From positions 61,786,440-61,850,439 of the forward strand of contig OX235262.1 in NCBI GenBank assembly GCA_944472135.2: a DNA stretch of 64,000 bases, in the 5' to 3' direction. The notes beneath the pieces are model-generated. The model saw only the letters and a list, made by a program, of their open reading frames with translations. It did not search any database and had not been told where the DNA came from. Both the position numbers and the translations under genes were made by a program. The DNA comes from Trichobilharzia regenti (taxonomy: Eukaryota; Platyhelminthes; Trematoda; Strigeidida; Schistosomatidae). Shown here piece by piece: positions 42,547-53,566 of this stretch (positions are counted from its first letter, which is position 1; each line of letters starts with the position of its first letter).

Positions 42547-44079
42547 ATGGATTATTCTAAACTGGTATTACTATTTGAACAACAAATGAAATTAATGGAA
42601 ATGTTCGTCAACCAACAGACTGGTCCAACTTCACCTTCAAGCAATCCGAATCATACCATGCTACCATCTGTCGACGGCATTGTGAATAGTATTTCACAGT
42701 TCAATTATAATCCAGATGCTAATGTCACTTTTGACACATGGTATCAACGTTATGAGGATTTATTCACTGTTGATCTCGCCTCACAAGACGATGCTTGGAA
42801 GGTGCGAGTGTTGTTACGTAAATTGGGTCCGGCAGAATATGAACGGTACTGCAACCTAATTTTACCCCAAAAACCACGTGACAAGTGTTTCGATGATACA
42901 ATAAAGCTGCTGCGTGAACATTTTGGAGACCACTCCTCATTATTCAGCATACGTTATCGTTGCCTCAAGCTGACAATGAATGAAAATGATGATTTTCTTA
43001 CTCACGTTGGCACAGTCAACCGAGAATGTGAGAGATTTCGACTCAGGTCCTTAACAGATGATCAATTCAAAGCCTTGATTCTCATATGCAGTCTTCAATC
43101 TCCTCGTTTCACAGATATCCGAACTCGACTGCTCAATCAGCTAGAACAAAATCCCAAGTTAACATTACATGACATAGCTGATGAATATCAACGGCTGATT
43201 AATTTGCAGAAAGACACACACCTGGTCGAATCAACACCTTCGAGAAGCTCTGATATTCATGCATTACGAAAGAGCAAAAATCTCTCATCATCCACTCCTG
43301 ACCCACCTTCTTCTAATGTTCCGCGGAAATCTACACATACTCGTCCAACTTCACAAAATACTGCAAAGAAGACCCCACCATCACCATGCTGGCATTGTGG
43401 CGCGTGGCACTTTGTAAAGTCTTGTCCATACAAAAATCATCGTTGCAGCAAGTGCAAAATCATCGGTCATAAAAATGGTTTTTGTCAGCCACGCAAACCC
43501 AGATATCAAAATCCAGCAAAAGCTCGACAAACTGTTGGTCCTAAATCTCCAAGGAGATCATTGAGTCTACGCGCAACCTGTCAAGTCACAACACCAGGTA
43601 TGCGGAAATATCTTGATCTTCAGATGAATGGTCATGATACACGTCTGCAGCTAGATACCGCCTCTGATATTACTGTTATATCAGAGAAACTTTGGAATAA
43701 TATTGGCAGACCACCTATCGCAAATACTTCTCAGACTCTTCTCAGCGCCTGTGGTGGGCGCCTCAAACTAATTGGTGAACTCAAATGTTCTGTTTCCTTC
43801 CGCAATACCAAATTCACAGGAATTTGCTACGTCACCAAGAGTGATTTAAATCTTTTGGGACTTGATTGGTTCGATCGTTTGCATCTGGCTGATGTCCCAC
43901 TAAATTCGCTATGCAATGCAGTCAAGAAGCATAAAATGTCAGACAATTCCGGACGAAGCCGAAGCCGCAAACCCAACAGGCAGACGAAACGACAGACGTC
44001 AACAACAAGCCCAAAGGTTCCAGATAAACCCCCAGGTAAACATCCTACTAATCATCCATCTTCTCAAAAGGGGAGGTGA
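42547..44079 (+). CDS. Gag-protease polyprotein lacking pol
   Basis: The first ATG is at 42547 (MDYSKLVLLFEQQMKLMEMF), giving 510 codons without interruption. Residues about 35-230 are a retrotransposon Gag capsid-like region (FDTWYQRYEDLFTVD, WKVRVLLRKLGPAEYERY, LREHFG). Two zinc knuckles follow near 285-320: CWHCGAWHFVKSC (CX2CX3HX4C) and CSKCKIIGHKNGFC (CX2CX4HX4C). An aspartic protease lies at about 360-450, with catalytic LDTASDITVIS and the closing LNLLGLDWFD. Where RT should start (after VPLNSLCNAV) the frame instead enters a basic Ser/Arg/Lys tail and stops at 44077, beside the polypurine tract. I infer an in-frame deletion of RT, RNase H and integrase, leaving the polyprotein's C-terminal tail. 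Gag would package element RNA, so mobilisation in trans by an intact relative is plausible. Confidence 0.9.
   Translation: MDYSKLVLLFEQQMKLMEMFVNQQTGPTSPSSNPNHTMLPSVDGIVNSISQFNYNPDANVTFDTWYQRYEDLFTVDLASQDDAWKVRVLLRKLGPAEYERYCNLILPQKPRDKCFDDTIKLLREHFGDHSSLFSIRYRCLKLTMNENDDFLTHVGTVNRECERFRLRSLTDDQFKALILICSLQSPRFTDIRTRLLNQLEQNPKLTLHDIADEYQRLINLQKDTHLVESTPSRSSDIHALRKSKNLSSSTPDPPSSNVPRKSTHTRPTSQNTAKKTPPSPCWHCGAWHFVKSCPYKNHRCSKCKIIGHKNGFCQPRKPRYQNPAKARQTVGPKSPRRSLSLRATCQVTTPGMRKYLDLQMNGHDTRLQLDTASDITVISEKLWNNIGRPPIANTSQTLLSACGGRLKLIGELKCSVSFRNTKFTGICYVTKSDLNLLGLDWFDRLHLADVPLNSLCNAVKKHKMSDNSGRSRSRKPNRQTKRQTSTTSPKVPDKPPGKHPTNHPSSQKGR
44066..44078 (+). other. Polypurine tract
   Basis: AAAAGGGGAGGTG overlaps the stop codon and precedes the LTR by three bases. 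It would prime plus-strand DNA synthesis. Confidence 0.75.
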
Positions 44080-44081
44080 TA

Positions 44082-44552
44082 TGTATCCACATATATATAT
44101 TTATGTGTGTGTGTATGTTGGTCTCTCTTTCTGTTTGCTCGCTTAGTCTGTGACCATTTCACTTGTATGAACTTGTCTCCTTTAATAATGTATATTCTCC
44201 TTATATTATATTATATATAATATGAGTGTTTGTTGACAGTCCGTTGCTTGGTGACATATATCCATATATGGTGGTTGTTGACATGTCTGCTATATTTCGC
44301 TATGTATATATGGATCGATACTTCATTATAATTAGCCATTCATGTTAAGACTGTCTATTGATTTGTTCACACACTTGTCTGGATGGTCATATATATTTCG
44401 CTCACACAATCTTGTGTGACTTACTTTGGTGTGATACCACTGATTGCATTCTCCTTGTGTTTGGACAATAGAAGTATCATCGCAAACCTAGTGGTCTTCT
44501 GATTTCCGCCTTCTTGCGTCAGGACTATTAAATTCTCGACCAGTCCATAACA
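44082..44552 (+). repeat. Long terminal repeat, about 471 bp
   Basis: Starts TGTATCCAC after the polypurine tract and ends CATAACA before the primer-binding-like site. The boundaries come from the TG...CA rule and those neighbours, since no second LTR is present to compare. TATATAA-like runs near 44200-44220 could act as promoter. Confidence 0.7.
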
Positions 44553-44577
44553 ATAATTTGGCGACGAGTAGATAACA

Positions 44578-44659
44578 CTTTTCCATTACCACTTTTGATA
44601 ACAAGTACGTCATATATTATAATCTGAATAATCTAGGTTTCAAAAGGAAAATGTGGTGA
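44578..44659 (+). repeat. Leader copy 2 (82-bp direct repeat)
   Basis: Continues directly after the primer-binding-like site and stops where the gag region would begin, then enters unrelated sequence (AAATTTAACCTCC). Confidence 0.85.
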
Positions 44660-44689
44660 AATTTAACCTCCACAAGCTTTCTTTTCCTC

Positions 44690-45080
44690 CTTACATTACC
44701 TCCTTCATTTCCTCCCTGGGAACAAGCTCAGCTCGTCGTTTCTCACTCAGACTCCACTCGAGGGCTTAGCGCAGGATGCCACTAAAGTATGTTTTCAGTG
44801 TAGATCTAAACCATTTACATTTTTTAATCCTGTATATTTTTGGAGAAACAGGAGTTTGGTTGTTTTTGATAGAATGCTTTTTATGAGCGACCAACTGGGC
44901 CAGAGAAGGCATCTGGGGATAGCAGCCTTCAACCTGTTGAAAACGCTTTCCGCGGCTATGAACCATATAGGAGTACAGGTGTGACATCTGTCTAGAAGAT
45001 CTGTATCTTGCTCCTTAAAGTGAGCACAACAGAGATCGATACTGATTTCCGATCCTGACTATGACTTTGACAGCCTAACC
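44690..45080 (-). pseudogene. Very decayed RTE C-terminal relic
   Basis: Weak similarity on the minus strand: a CACTCGAGGGCTTAGCGCAG block near 44755-44775 resembles the RTE 3' coding end in reverse, and a 44987-44766 frame with KRFQQVEGCYPQMPSL follows. Low certainty. Confidence 0.35.
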
Positions 45081-45559
45081 TGTACCACCCGTAGCTGAAA
45101 TGATGCTGCTTAAATAACCGGAGAAGAAGAAGAGACTTTGTTTAGATTTCACCTGTTGATAGCAACTGTGGCAGTCAATAATTGTTAAACAATAAATACT
45201 AAACTTTTTTTAGTTAGTGCTCTTTTAAAAATGTTTTTCTGACTTAACAGTTGATGACGGATGGGGAAATAAAAAAATTGAACCCTGTGGGATCCCAACC
45301 AACAACCTCGGAATTACTGAGATCACTTTGGCTAAAGCTAAGTTGTTATGTGAATGAATGGTCCGAAACTGTCTACTGCCTATCCACAACCAATCATACC
45401 GAACTAGAAGTGAAGGAACAGACCCATAACAGATTGTTAGGCTGTCTTTTACGAACAGCCTGTAGAATGATAAACGAAGATCAAAACACCACTCAAGTGC
45501 ATAACAATCAAGTATTACCTATGTCACCTGTAGGAAAATGACCAGCGAACTACCGTGTG
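45081..45559. other. Nothing recognised
   Basis: A 96-codon frame at 45251-45541 has no family signature and no splice context. I leave it uncalled. Confidence 0.35.
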
Positions 45560-45725
45560 GTCAGAAGGTCCTAGTTTAATCCCCGATGAGGTCACGAATG
45601 CGGACGGCTTAAATATGCCAAACTAAGGCAGGGTGGCTCCCACTGTACTCCATGGTTCTCAATGATTCCCTAACCGATAGCTGTTCTTGGTCAAACCTGA
45701 GGCAAAACAAATACCTGCGAACTAA
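45560..45725 (+). repeat. Family B-like SINE relic
   Basis: A tRNA-like GTGGTCAGAAGGTCCTAG is followed by TTTAATCCCC, CCGATGAGGTC, CTCCCACTGTACTCCATGGT and TCTCAATGATTCCCTAACCG, the family B order. GAAAC is not seen. Confidence 0.5.
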
Positions 45726-46479
45726 CTCTTGAAAATGATTGACTTCTTAGAGGTTCAGTCTCATCACTCAGCTTGTAGGCAGGTGAGCAAGTGCTTATGT
45801 ATTTGTTTGTCACCAAACATAATAATATATAAAATTGATTATTCATCAATTAAGATTATTTCTACTTAAATCCCAACTGATTTCCAACTTCCAGTCATCT
45901 AAATTAATAGACATGCTAAGACTAATTATGGATTATCCCTAGTAATTACCTCCAACGAAGTGGCATCTTTTAAAAGAAATTCATCAGGTTATATGTCTCT
46001 GTCATATTGAGCCTTCCGTACTTAGAAAGATGTTATTTGTCTATGTTATATGTTTATTGGAAACCATGTCTTATAAAAGACAAGGAAACTACCCACAGGG
46101 TGGATAAGCAAAATTTATACTTTGACATAAAGCAGAGATTTGCATTCCAATTTAGACTAAATGAGTTAGGAAGAAAATGGCATGCATATGGACTAATACT
46201 GATATATTCTGTGTAACATGGACTGAATGAGTGACCATTTTAGATTTCTTTTGGAGGATTTAAGACTTTTTCACTAAGCCAGGAAGTGATTACTCAAACG
46301 AGTTTTGGGTAGACATGGATGAATTTTCACTTTATTTCATTTTCTTCACTTATTTATTCCATTTATCGTCTTAAACTGATCGAAACAAGTGTTTGTGCTG
46401 ATTATTATGACACCATCATTTGTGTTGTAGCACTCTCGTCAGCTGCTTACAACTTGAAAGGACTAGAATAAGTGTGTTA
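45726..46479. other. Nothing recognised
   Basis: AT-rich sequence. The 69-codon frame at 46007-46216 has no recognisable motif but could be a decayed N-terminal part of the PLE that follows. Confidence 0.3.
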
Positions 46480-47560
46480 ACACAGATACTTGTTATTGGT
46501 ATCCTATGATGTAACCTCTCTGTTCACAAGGATTCCATTTCATGAAACCGTTGATTTTATATTCCAGTATTTGCTAGTGGAGGAATTTAAACACCTACTT
46601 CTACTGTGTACCATGGATGTACAATTTAAATTTGATAATAACCCTCATACTCAAATATATGGTACAGCCATGGCATCATACTAGCAGACATCTTCATATT
46701 TAACCTTGAGATAACAAAGCCGAAATAAACTTAAATAGACTTCCTGTCGTCAATACGTCGACGACATATTCATATTATTTGGTAATGAAAATCACGCATC
46801 TCACCTACTTTAACTGTCCAGTAACGCGCACAGGAATGTTGACTTCATAGTGGCACATGAAAGTAATGAAAAGTTTATTTCCTTGACACTGTCATGCAAC
46901 ACTTGGAAGATGGGAGTCTACAAAGATCCATTCATAAGCAATCTATGTGGAATGAGCTATACTTAAATTTCAACAGATTTGTCCGATCAGCTACAGATGG
47001 GTATTGGTCAAAACTCAATTTTGCAGATCTACAAGAATAAACTCTACAGAAATACTGGAAAAAGAATTCCTAAACATTATAAAAGTCTTGAGAAATGATG
47101 TTTATCCTCCAAAATTCGTCAAAAAGTATGGAAGACCTGAAAATCGAAAGGCTAAATGAACCAAGTAGATTTTGAAGATGATAATATTGCAACAGTAATG
47201 AATAAAAGACTGAAAACTTCTATAGACAGAACTCATCCTGCGGGCGAATTGATTCTAGTTTATTGAACGACAAACTCTTTGATACAATCAAAGGATGATA
47301 GATACCATTCCCCTGTTGACACTGCATACAAATATACATGTATCTGCGGCAGCGGCAGCTCTAAACACTGCTACTGGCAGATATTTTGTTGATATGGTCC
47401 ATGAAATTGACAGAGGGAAATCCTTTAAGATTACTAACAGACGATGCAACTCAACTATCTTAAAATTTGCTAAAGTAATAGCTATTAAATGTTTAAATTC
47501 TGACTTGTGTGTTCAGAAAGATTCACTTATTAGTCTTTCTTCGCCTTGGTGACTCAACAT
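46480..47560 (+). pseudogene. Decayed Penelope-like element, RT to C-terminus
   Basis: Motif A VSYDVTSLFTRIPFHETVD near 46498-46550, LLLLCTMDVQFKFDNNPHTQ with IYGTAMAS (motif B) to about 46677, and motif C RQYVDDIFILFGNEN near 46752-46795. FL.TVMQHLEDGS follows near 46880-46920. The C-terminus at 47295-47552 contains FKITNRR, AIKCLNSDLCVQKDSLISL and SSPW, matching AIRSTKPELCIQK..LFLPW of the intact PLE. Several frameshifts and stops. It diverges clearly from the 27-kb element, so it is a different, older PLE lineage. Confidence 0.8.
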
Positions 47561-48579
47561 CTAGTCTCTCCGTCTCAATGGATCACATAATGTTTCACCT
47601 TCGACTATAATGTAATTCAATTCTTTTTGTTTCTATTACTTGAGTTTAACCCACTACAGTATCACTCACCATTAACTTCTCATCTTTTTTCTTAATTATA
47701 ATACCCAATTTCCACTTTATCCGACCATTAATGTTGCCTGTTTACCTTTTGCCTTCCTTCATAAGTTATATAAAAACACCGTGTATTAACACTTGTCTCT
47801 GTTATCCAAAATCACGTTTATTCTTTCAAGTATGACAAAATTCTGTGTTTATTTTCCCTAACCAACTTTTAGACTGTAAGCAGATGAAGAGGATCCAGCG
47901 AAATAAAAAAAGGATGGCCTAACAGTATTATTCTGCAAAAACATTTCTTTTTGCTTTGTTTAAATATTTCGTTAAATAGTCAAAGATTTATCCATAATAG
48001 GACTACAATTCAAGTTGTGAACTAGTATTTAACCTTGTTGGATTAGTTCTCTTTCTGTTGAAGAATTTTCTTCGATTTTTTTCCCATTTGTTGCTTTCTG
48101 GTCAATAAATCTACAGTCTGATATTTAAAGTGTTCGAAAAAAAATAAAAAAAAGTTGAATGCCATAATCTAAAATGTTTGCTTAGTGAAAAGTAAATATG
48201 AGAAAAACAAATGCTCGAACTATTCTGATATACGCATAGATAAGACTCATTTCTCTGAATGCCACAAGATGTAAGGCGGAATAATTTGAACATTCAAAAT
48301 TTTGAAGTCGTAAATTTTGAAAGAGGTAGATATAAATAGAAATCCTACGTGAAGAGGTTAAGAAATCCTTTTTGAAATTCATGACAAATATCCACTTTAC
48401 ATTCAATAACTAACTCCATAGACTAATTAATGAAGTTCACCTATGTGTCCTATTCTAAGCGTAAATTTCTTGTAAATAGTCCATATAGAGACACCTATAG
48501 TAAGCTCCATTATTATCACTGATATACTGATAAAATCTACTTTGTTTTTAACAAATTTTTTTGTTCCTTTTCGTTCTCA
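47561..48579. other. Nothing recognised
   Basis: AT-rich flank, probably including PLE 3' UTR at its start. Confidence 0.35.
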
Positions 48580-48785
48580 GTGGAAAGTAAGGCTCCAAGT
48601 AAGAGCTTTGAAGTTTCGGTAGCAGTGATGTCAAATTTTAAAGGGTTCGGTTATTTGTCTCATGCTCAATCTTCCCTCTTTGTCCGCCCTACCACCGGCT
48701 TAGCGATGATTAGGACTGCATCGATCGAGAATCACACCCCGGAACATGTCGGTTGGAAAGTGTTCTATCACTGAGCCACCGACGC
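48580..48785 (-). mobile_element. Family D tRNA-derived SINE, second copy
   Basis: The head near 48785-48710 has A-box-like TGGCTCAGTGATAG and B-box-like GGGTGTGATTCTC. The body matches 36485-36722 (AAAGAGGGAAGATTGAG, CACTGCTACCGAAACTTCAA). The 3' tail TTTCCACTGAGAACGAAAAG then GAACAAAAAAA closely resembles the RTE tail. Confidence 0.78.
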
Positions 48786-51700
48786 AAGTTTGTGTTAAAG
48801 ACTTCTACAAACAATAGCTCTTGCCCTTGCACTCCAAACTTGGGAAAAAAAGTGACAGTAAATCCCTCTTAGATTTCCTGCTCATTATGAAGAAAGATGA
48901 ATCTTTGAACAGATACATATCCAGAAGGAACACCGACTGGTTTCAAGCATCTTTCGTGACACAGAAACACATTACTCAATTTCTTCAGCTTCATCCTATC
49001 TCAAGTTCCAGTTGTCTATAAATTTTATACTCACCAATGGATTATTATTCACTCTTGCACCACAATACAGTTTCTGACATAATCTTAACTCAGATTTACT
49101 GACTACAGCATACTGACATCAGTGAATATATATCTGCAAAACGCGGAGAAGAAATAAGTGAAGACAACTATGCGTTCAAACTATCCTTTTTCTGAAAATA
49201 GAAGAACTCTGTATGCTCAAATTCCTGAGGAAGTATTCCAGCACTATTTGTAAGTTTATTGTTAGGTGTGCAGTACACTCGGAACGCATGAATTTATTTA
49301 CTATATAATTTTAATTTTCAGTTTTAATGATCCAGAAATACCCAAAGAACACAAACCTGTTAGCCTACAGGCCTTATAAAATAAAATGGATTATGTACTG
49401 AAAATATCTGAGACAGTGAATTCAGAAGTTGATTCAAGCGCCTAAATAATGTAAAAATTACTGTCTGTCAATGCTACTACTACGGCATTGCATTCAGTTA
49501 GTACATTAAAAATAAATAAAATTCTACATAGATTGAGGAAATTTCAGTTCGCTATGACAAGAACATATTGGCGTGCCGGTAGCAAAGCCAAAATTGAACA
49601 GAATGTTTGAGGGTGTTAGAAAAGTAGATGCTAGCATATTTACTGGCGTAAACGGTAACAAAGAGGTCGAGATATACAGAGTGTGAGAGAACGAAGAAGA
49701 ATATTTTATATAGAGTTTGTGAGGAAGAGGAAACGAAGCAGCACATAACAACAAAAACAGAGAAAAAGAAGAGAAAGAAAGAAAAACGTTACACCTATAA
49801 ATAATATAAATTGGAAAGACGAGATCCAGTTGTTCTACTGACTATTTAATAAGTTATAGGTATCACACCTCAATGCTTTATTTATCGCACAGAACACTTT
49901 AAATCAGAAATACTTTTAATCAGTAGATCTGAAATTATTCTGACGAGATTCATGAAGGGAAAAGAATTACTTCTGCCCACATCGCTATGGATCTGATTCA
50001 TATGGTAAGTTCATTGGTGACATTTTTAGCTATCGTGAGCATACCTTAAATTCAAACCCTTGTGAGATAACTAAATATGTTATTTCCAAGTTAACCGCAT
50101 AAAGCAAATTAGTATACACTGAAATCATAACATGTAGTTAAAAAAAAAAACTAAAGTGCACGTTTCATTTTTATGATTTGCTATGCATTCAACAGTAACT
50201 TCATAAAGAAGTGAAGCACACTTACAAGTTAAATGGTTATTTAGATATTATTCTTTGTTTCATGTGAGCTTCATCAAGATGTAATTGATGACAGTGAAAA
50301 TTTTCCCTCATAACGTTTAGAATTCAAACAAGAATTATTCACCTGAAGACTGATTCTTTGTTCTGGTATAAATCTGTACTGTCAGGTAGTATTATCATGA
50401 TTCATTGACGATCCGTATGTTCAATTTTTCACTTGAGAAAATGGTTACAATTTTCATTTCTTAGTAGAATTATAGACAGTCTGCGGTGTACTCAATACCA
50501 ACGTAAACATTTTTTCAGTATGACTTAGTAGCGCTGACTGATGATGGAACGTCCAATGTGAAATTTTCAAGCCTGATATACTCACATTGACCATAAATCT
50601 CAAAACCTCAGTGAGTACGTTTACTTGCATAGTTTACCAAACCTGTGTGAGTTACACACAGTCAAAAAGTACTTTCCGATAACACCAGAAACATACTAAG
50701 ACATCATGGAATCTATAGCACTGATGAATTGTAATAACTTATATCAAAAATACAAACTATCTCTACAGTGTCGTTCAGTAATTATACAGCACACACGTTT
50801 CCTAGATAAAAATCACGTTCCATACAACAAAATTGCTGGTTAAACATTCCGCATAAAGGAATCAAACAAAACAAAACAGATTCCCTGTAAGGTATGCAAG
50901 ATCAGATCACCAACCCACGGCATAAACTTCAATCCATTCAAAGCAGATTGCATTCGTTAAATAACATTGTTATTACCAATACAATCGTGAAACAGCAAAG
51001 GGAAGCATTAAGCTAGTCAAACAAAAGCAAATGAAGGAACGATATAACGCAAGTAGGAGGGAAAAGGGTAATAATTAAAATAGAATTAAATGATGTATTC
51101 GGATAAAAATCAATATTGTAGATACATTGTTAATGAAGGGTATTTCAAACTAAATATTCTGCTGTAGCAATAAAAAAAGCATCCGCAAAATGTATCTATC
51201 AAAACACCAGATGGCTGTTTTGCTGATCACCGATGAGTGCGTTCTGACCTATCTGAGGGAAGCAAAACAGTTCAAGTCATTAGAACCCAGACTTTTTAAC
51301 CTTGATTTTTCACAAGAATATTTTGGAATACAAATATTTTTAGAAAAACCACTTAATCAGACTAAAAAAAGAAATGTTTATCTTTTATTGACTCATCGTA
51401 AATGCATGTTGGACTTCAAATAGAGTCTCTTCAATAAGTAATATTCTGTGTTTCATATAGTTTGTTTGACGATCAGCTTAAAACCTTAGTTACCAAACAT
51501 CTCCATCATTTTATTGTGTATATAAAAACATTACACCTAAACGTATTTCCACCAAACTTCGGAAAAAACATAATCATGACTGGAAATATATCCCAATACA
51601 TGAGATAACTGTTCCTGAATCATCCTCCTTGGCTCTCAAAAATGTAATCGTACAAATTTTAAAATTAATTATCAACCAAATATCATGCATTTCTCGACGA

Positions 51701-53552
51701 AGTTAAAGAAGAAACATCAGCATAAATTGGTATGTCATTCAGGTCAAACAGCACTGCATCACGCTATCCACTGTCAGTTAATATTAGATGTGAAGATCCT
51801 GAATGGGTTAGAGGATTCCCGTAACGTAAATTCCTCTGAATATTCTGTACATCTTATAGATACTATCCAGAATAAAGCTATTATCATATTATCTATTAAG
51901 CTTTGATAGTCAAGCTAACTTCATTTTTCTATTTATTTGTTCTTTATGTAACTTAACAGAATACTCTAGTAGTCATATAGCATTCATTACAACGGTATGA
52001 TACCATAGTTTAATTTTCAAAATCCCTAATAACATTGTTACAATCACACACCTAAATTTATTTTAAAAAAAGATAAATATAAATATTTCACTTATCTTAA
52101 AAGGAAACTATTAATGTCACCTCTTACGAGTTTGTCTCCGACTATCCCATTAATGCAGAATAATGTTCACTCGAAAGACATTTCAAGACTTCTTCCTGCA
52201 GTTAATTGTTTTGTTTTTTAAAATGAGAATAATATATGCAAGTCTGCCACAAGGACAGATCACTGCAGAATAATATATAAATATATATATATATATATAG
52301 TCTAATTTTGTAATACACTAATTTGAGAGGGAAAAGTTACAGGAAATTGAATGCTGATTGTAGAGGACTGATTTTAAATTGTCTGATTTCAACCTCCTCT
52401 CTCAACTCTCTCTCTCTCTCTCTGTCTCTCTGTCAAGTGGAAGCATGGATAAAAGTATAAATCTCTATTTCACTTTCATTCTCCTCAAATAAATTAAAAC
52501 ATGCCTTTTTCTAAACTATTTTTTTATAATTGTGGAGTGTAGATTTCAATTATTTTGGTTTTAAATGACAAATAATAGTGTTAAAAGAAAAAAGAAGTGT
52601 AATCTGTTAGTTTAAGAAATGAACTGAATAAAATTGATGGAGAGAAATCACACTCAGAGGCAATAATGTATCAAGTTTCTTGACATTGTTACACTTGTTT
52701 CCAGTCTAAAGATGATTGTCATTGATACAGTGACAATAATAATAGCAGAAGAATTAGACAACCAGTTGATTTATTGATAAGGGTTTTTCCTAAAATAAAA
52801 CAACTTAGAATGGTGAAAGTTATGTTTATTTTTAAAAATTCTTAAACCAAATATATATTCAATAATGAGCATGAGATTGAATAATGCCAACCAGATTATT
52901 GTGAAACTCATCAATGAGGTGTTGTTGCACATCGCATGTATAATACAGGTATAAATAATTTAGCTAGAGGCATGGCATTAATCTTACATGGCAAACTGGT
53001 GAATGTCAGTGTTAAGACATGTGAAAATGTGTTTTAATGGTGTACGGGCAAAAAAGGCCTGGGGTTTTTTTCACACGCATTTCTTTCCCAGTTAAGTTGA
53101 AATTATAAGTGAGATATTTATTTCAAAGATCAAGGTATGAATTTGTCATGTAAACTGAAGACTGTTTCAAACAGACCAAATAATAAGTTGAAATGGATCA
53201 TGAAAGGTATTTAATACTCTATATCATTCAATTTACTTGCTTATTTTAGTCTAAGTCTGCGTCTAAATAAAATTTTCGAATTACTTAATTTTCTCTAGAA
53301 GATCTTGATTTTTATCTTAAACTCAAGTATTCTAACAAAAAACGTTTGGCGCCACGCTTAAATTACTAGCCTACCTAAACTTTCCTTCAGCCTAAATACA
53401 TCTTATTCGCTTCATTTCACATTGTTCTCGTCATACAATGATGTCTAAAAGTTGTAATGTTTATTCAGGCATATTTTTGAGTAGGTTTCAACCTAATTCT
53501 ACGAAGAAACATGAATAATAATATAGTTTTATTTAAGACACTATTATTATAA
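48786..53552. other. Long gene-free stretch with microsatellites
   Basis: 4.8 kb of AT-rich DNA. Simple repeats: TA run at 52279-52299 and CT run at 52394-52434. Frames at 51190-51423 and 51685-51906 have no family signature. I see no exons, element ends or RNA folds. Confidence 0.45.
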
Positions 53553-53566
53553 TTTATAAAAGTTTT

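Larger units (their letters stand above)
42454..44659 (+). mobile_element. Gag-protease-only gypsy-type LTR element, permuted layout
   Basis: The order is 82-bp leader (42454-42535), gag-pro frame (42547-44079), polypurine tract, a single LTR (44082-44552), a primer-binding-like TTTGGCGACGAG (44558-44568), and the 82-bp leader again (44578-44659; three differences). There is no 5' LTR, RT, RNase H or integrase. An LTR followed by a second leader means one LTR-leader junction lies downstream of the internal region, as expected from a tandem or circular form that was later truncated. Confidence 0.8.

Noticed and set aside
42451..44660. 82-bp direct repeats as a target-site duplication
   Set aside because: Far too long for an LTR-element TSD (4-6 bp). 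Their position next to gag and after the primer-binding-like site makes them leader copies.
45593..45625. Hammerhead in the 45.6-kb SINE relic
   Set aside because: CCGATGAG is close to the CUGANGA box, but no GAAAC follows at the right distance and stem I does not pair.
51190..51906. Two medium ORFs that might be exons
   Set aside because: No splice sites in phase, no recognisable family and biased composition.
48786..53552. CRISPR-like or satellite array
   Set aside because: Only simple TA and CT runs are present; no regularly spaced repeats.
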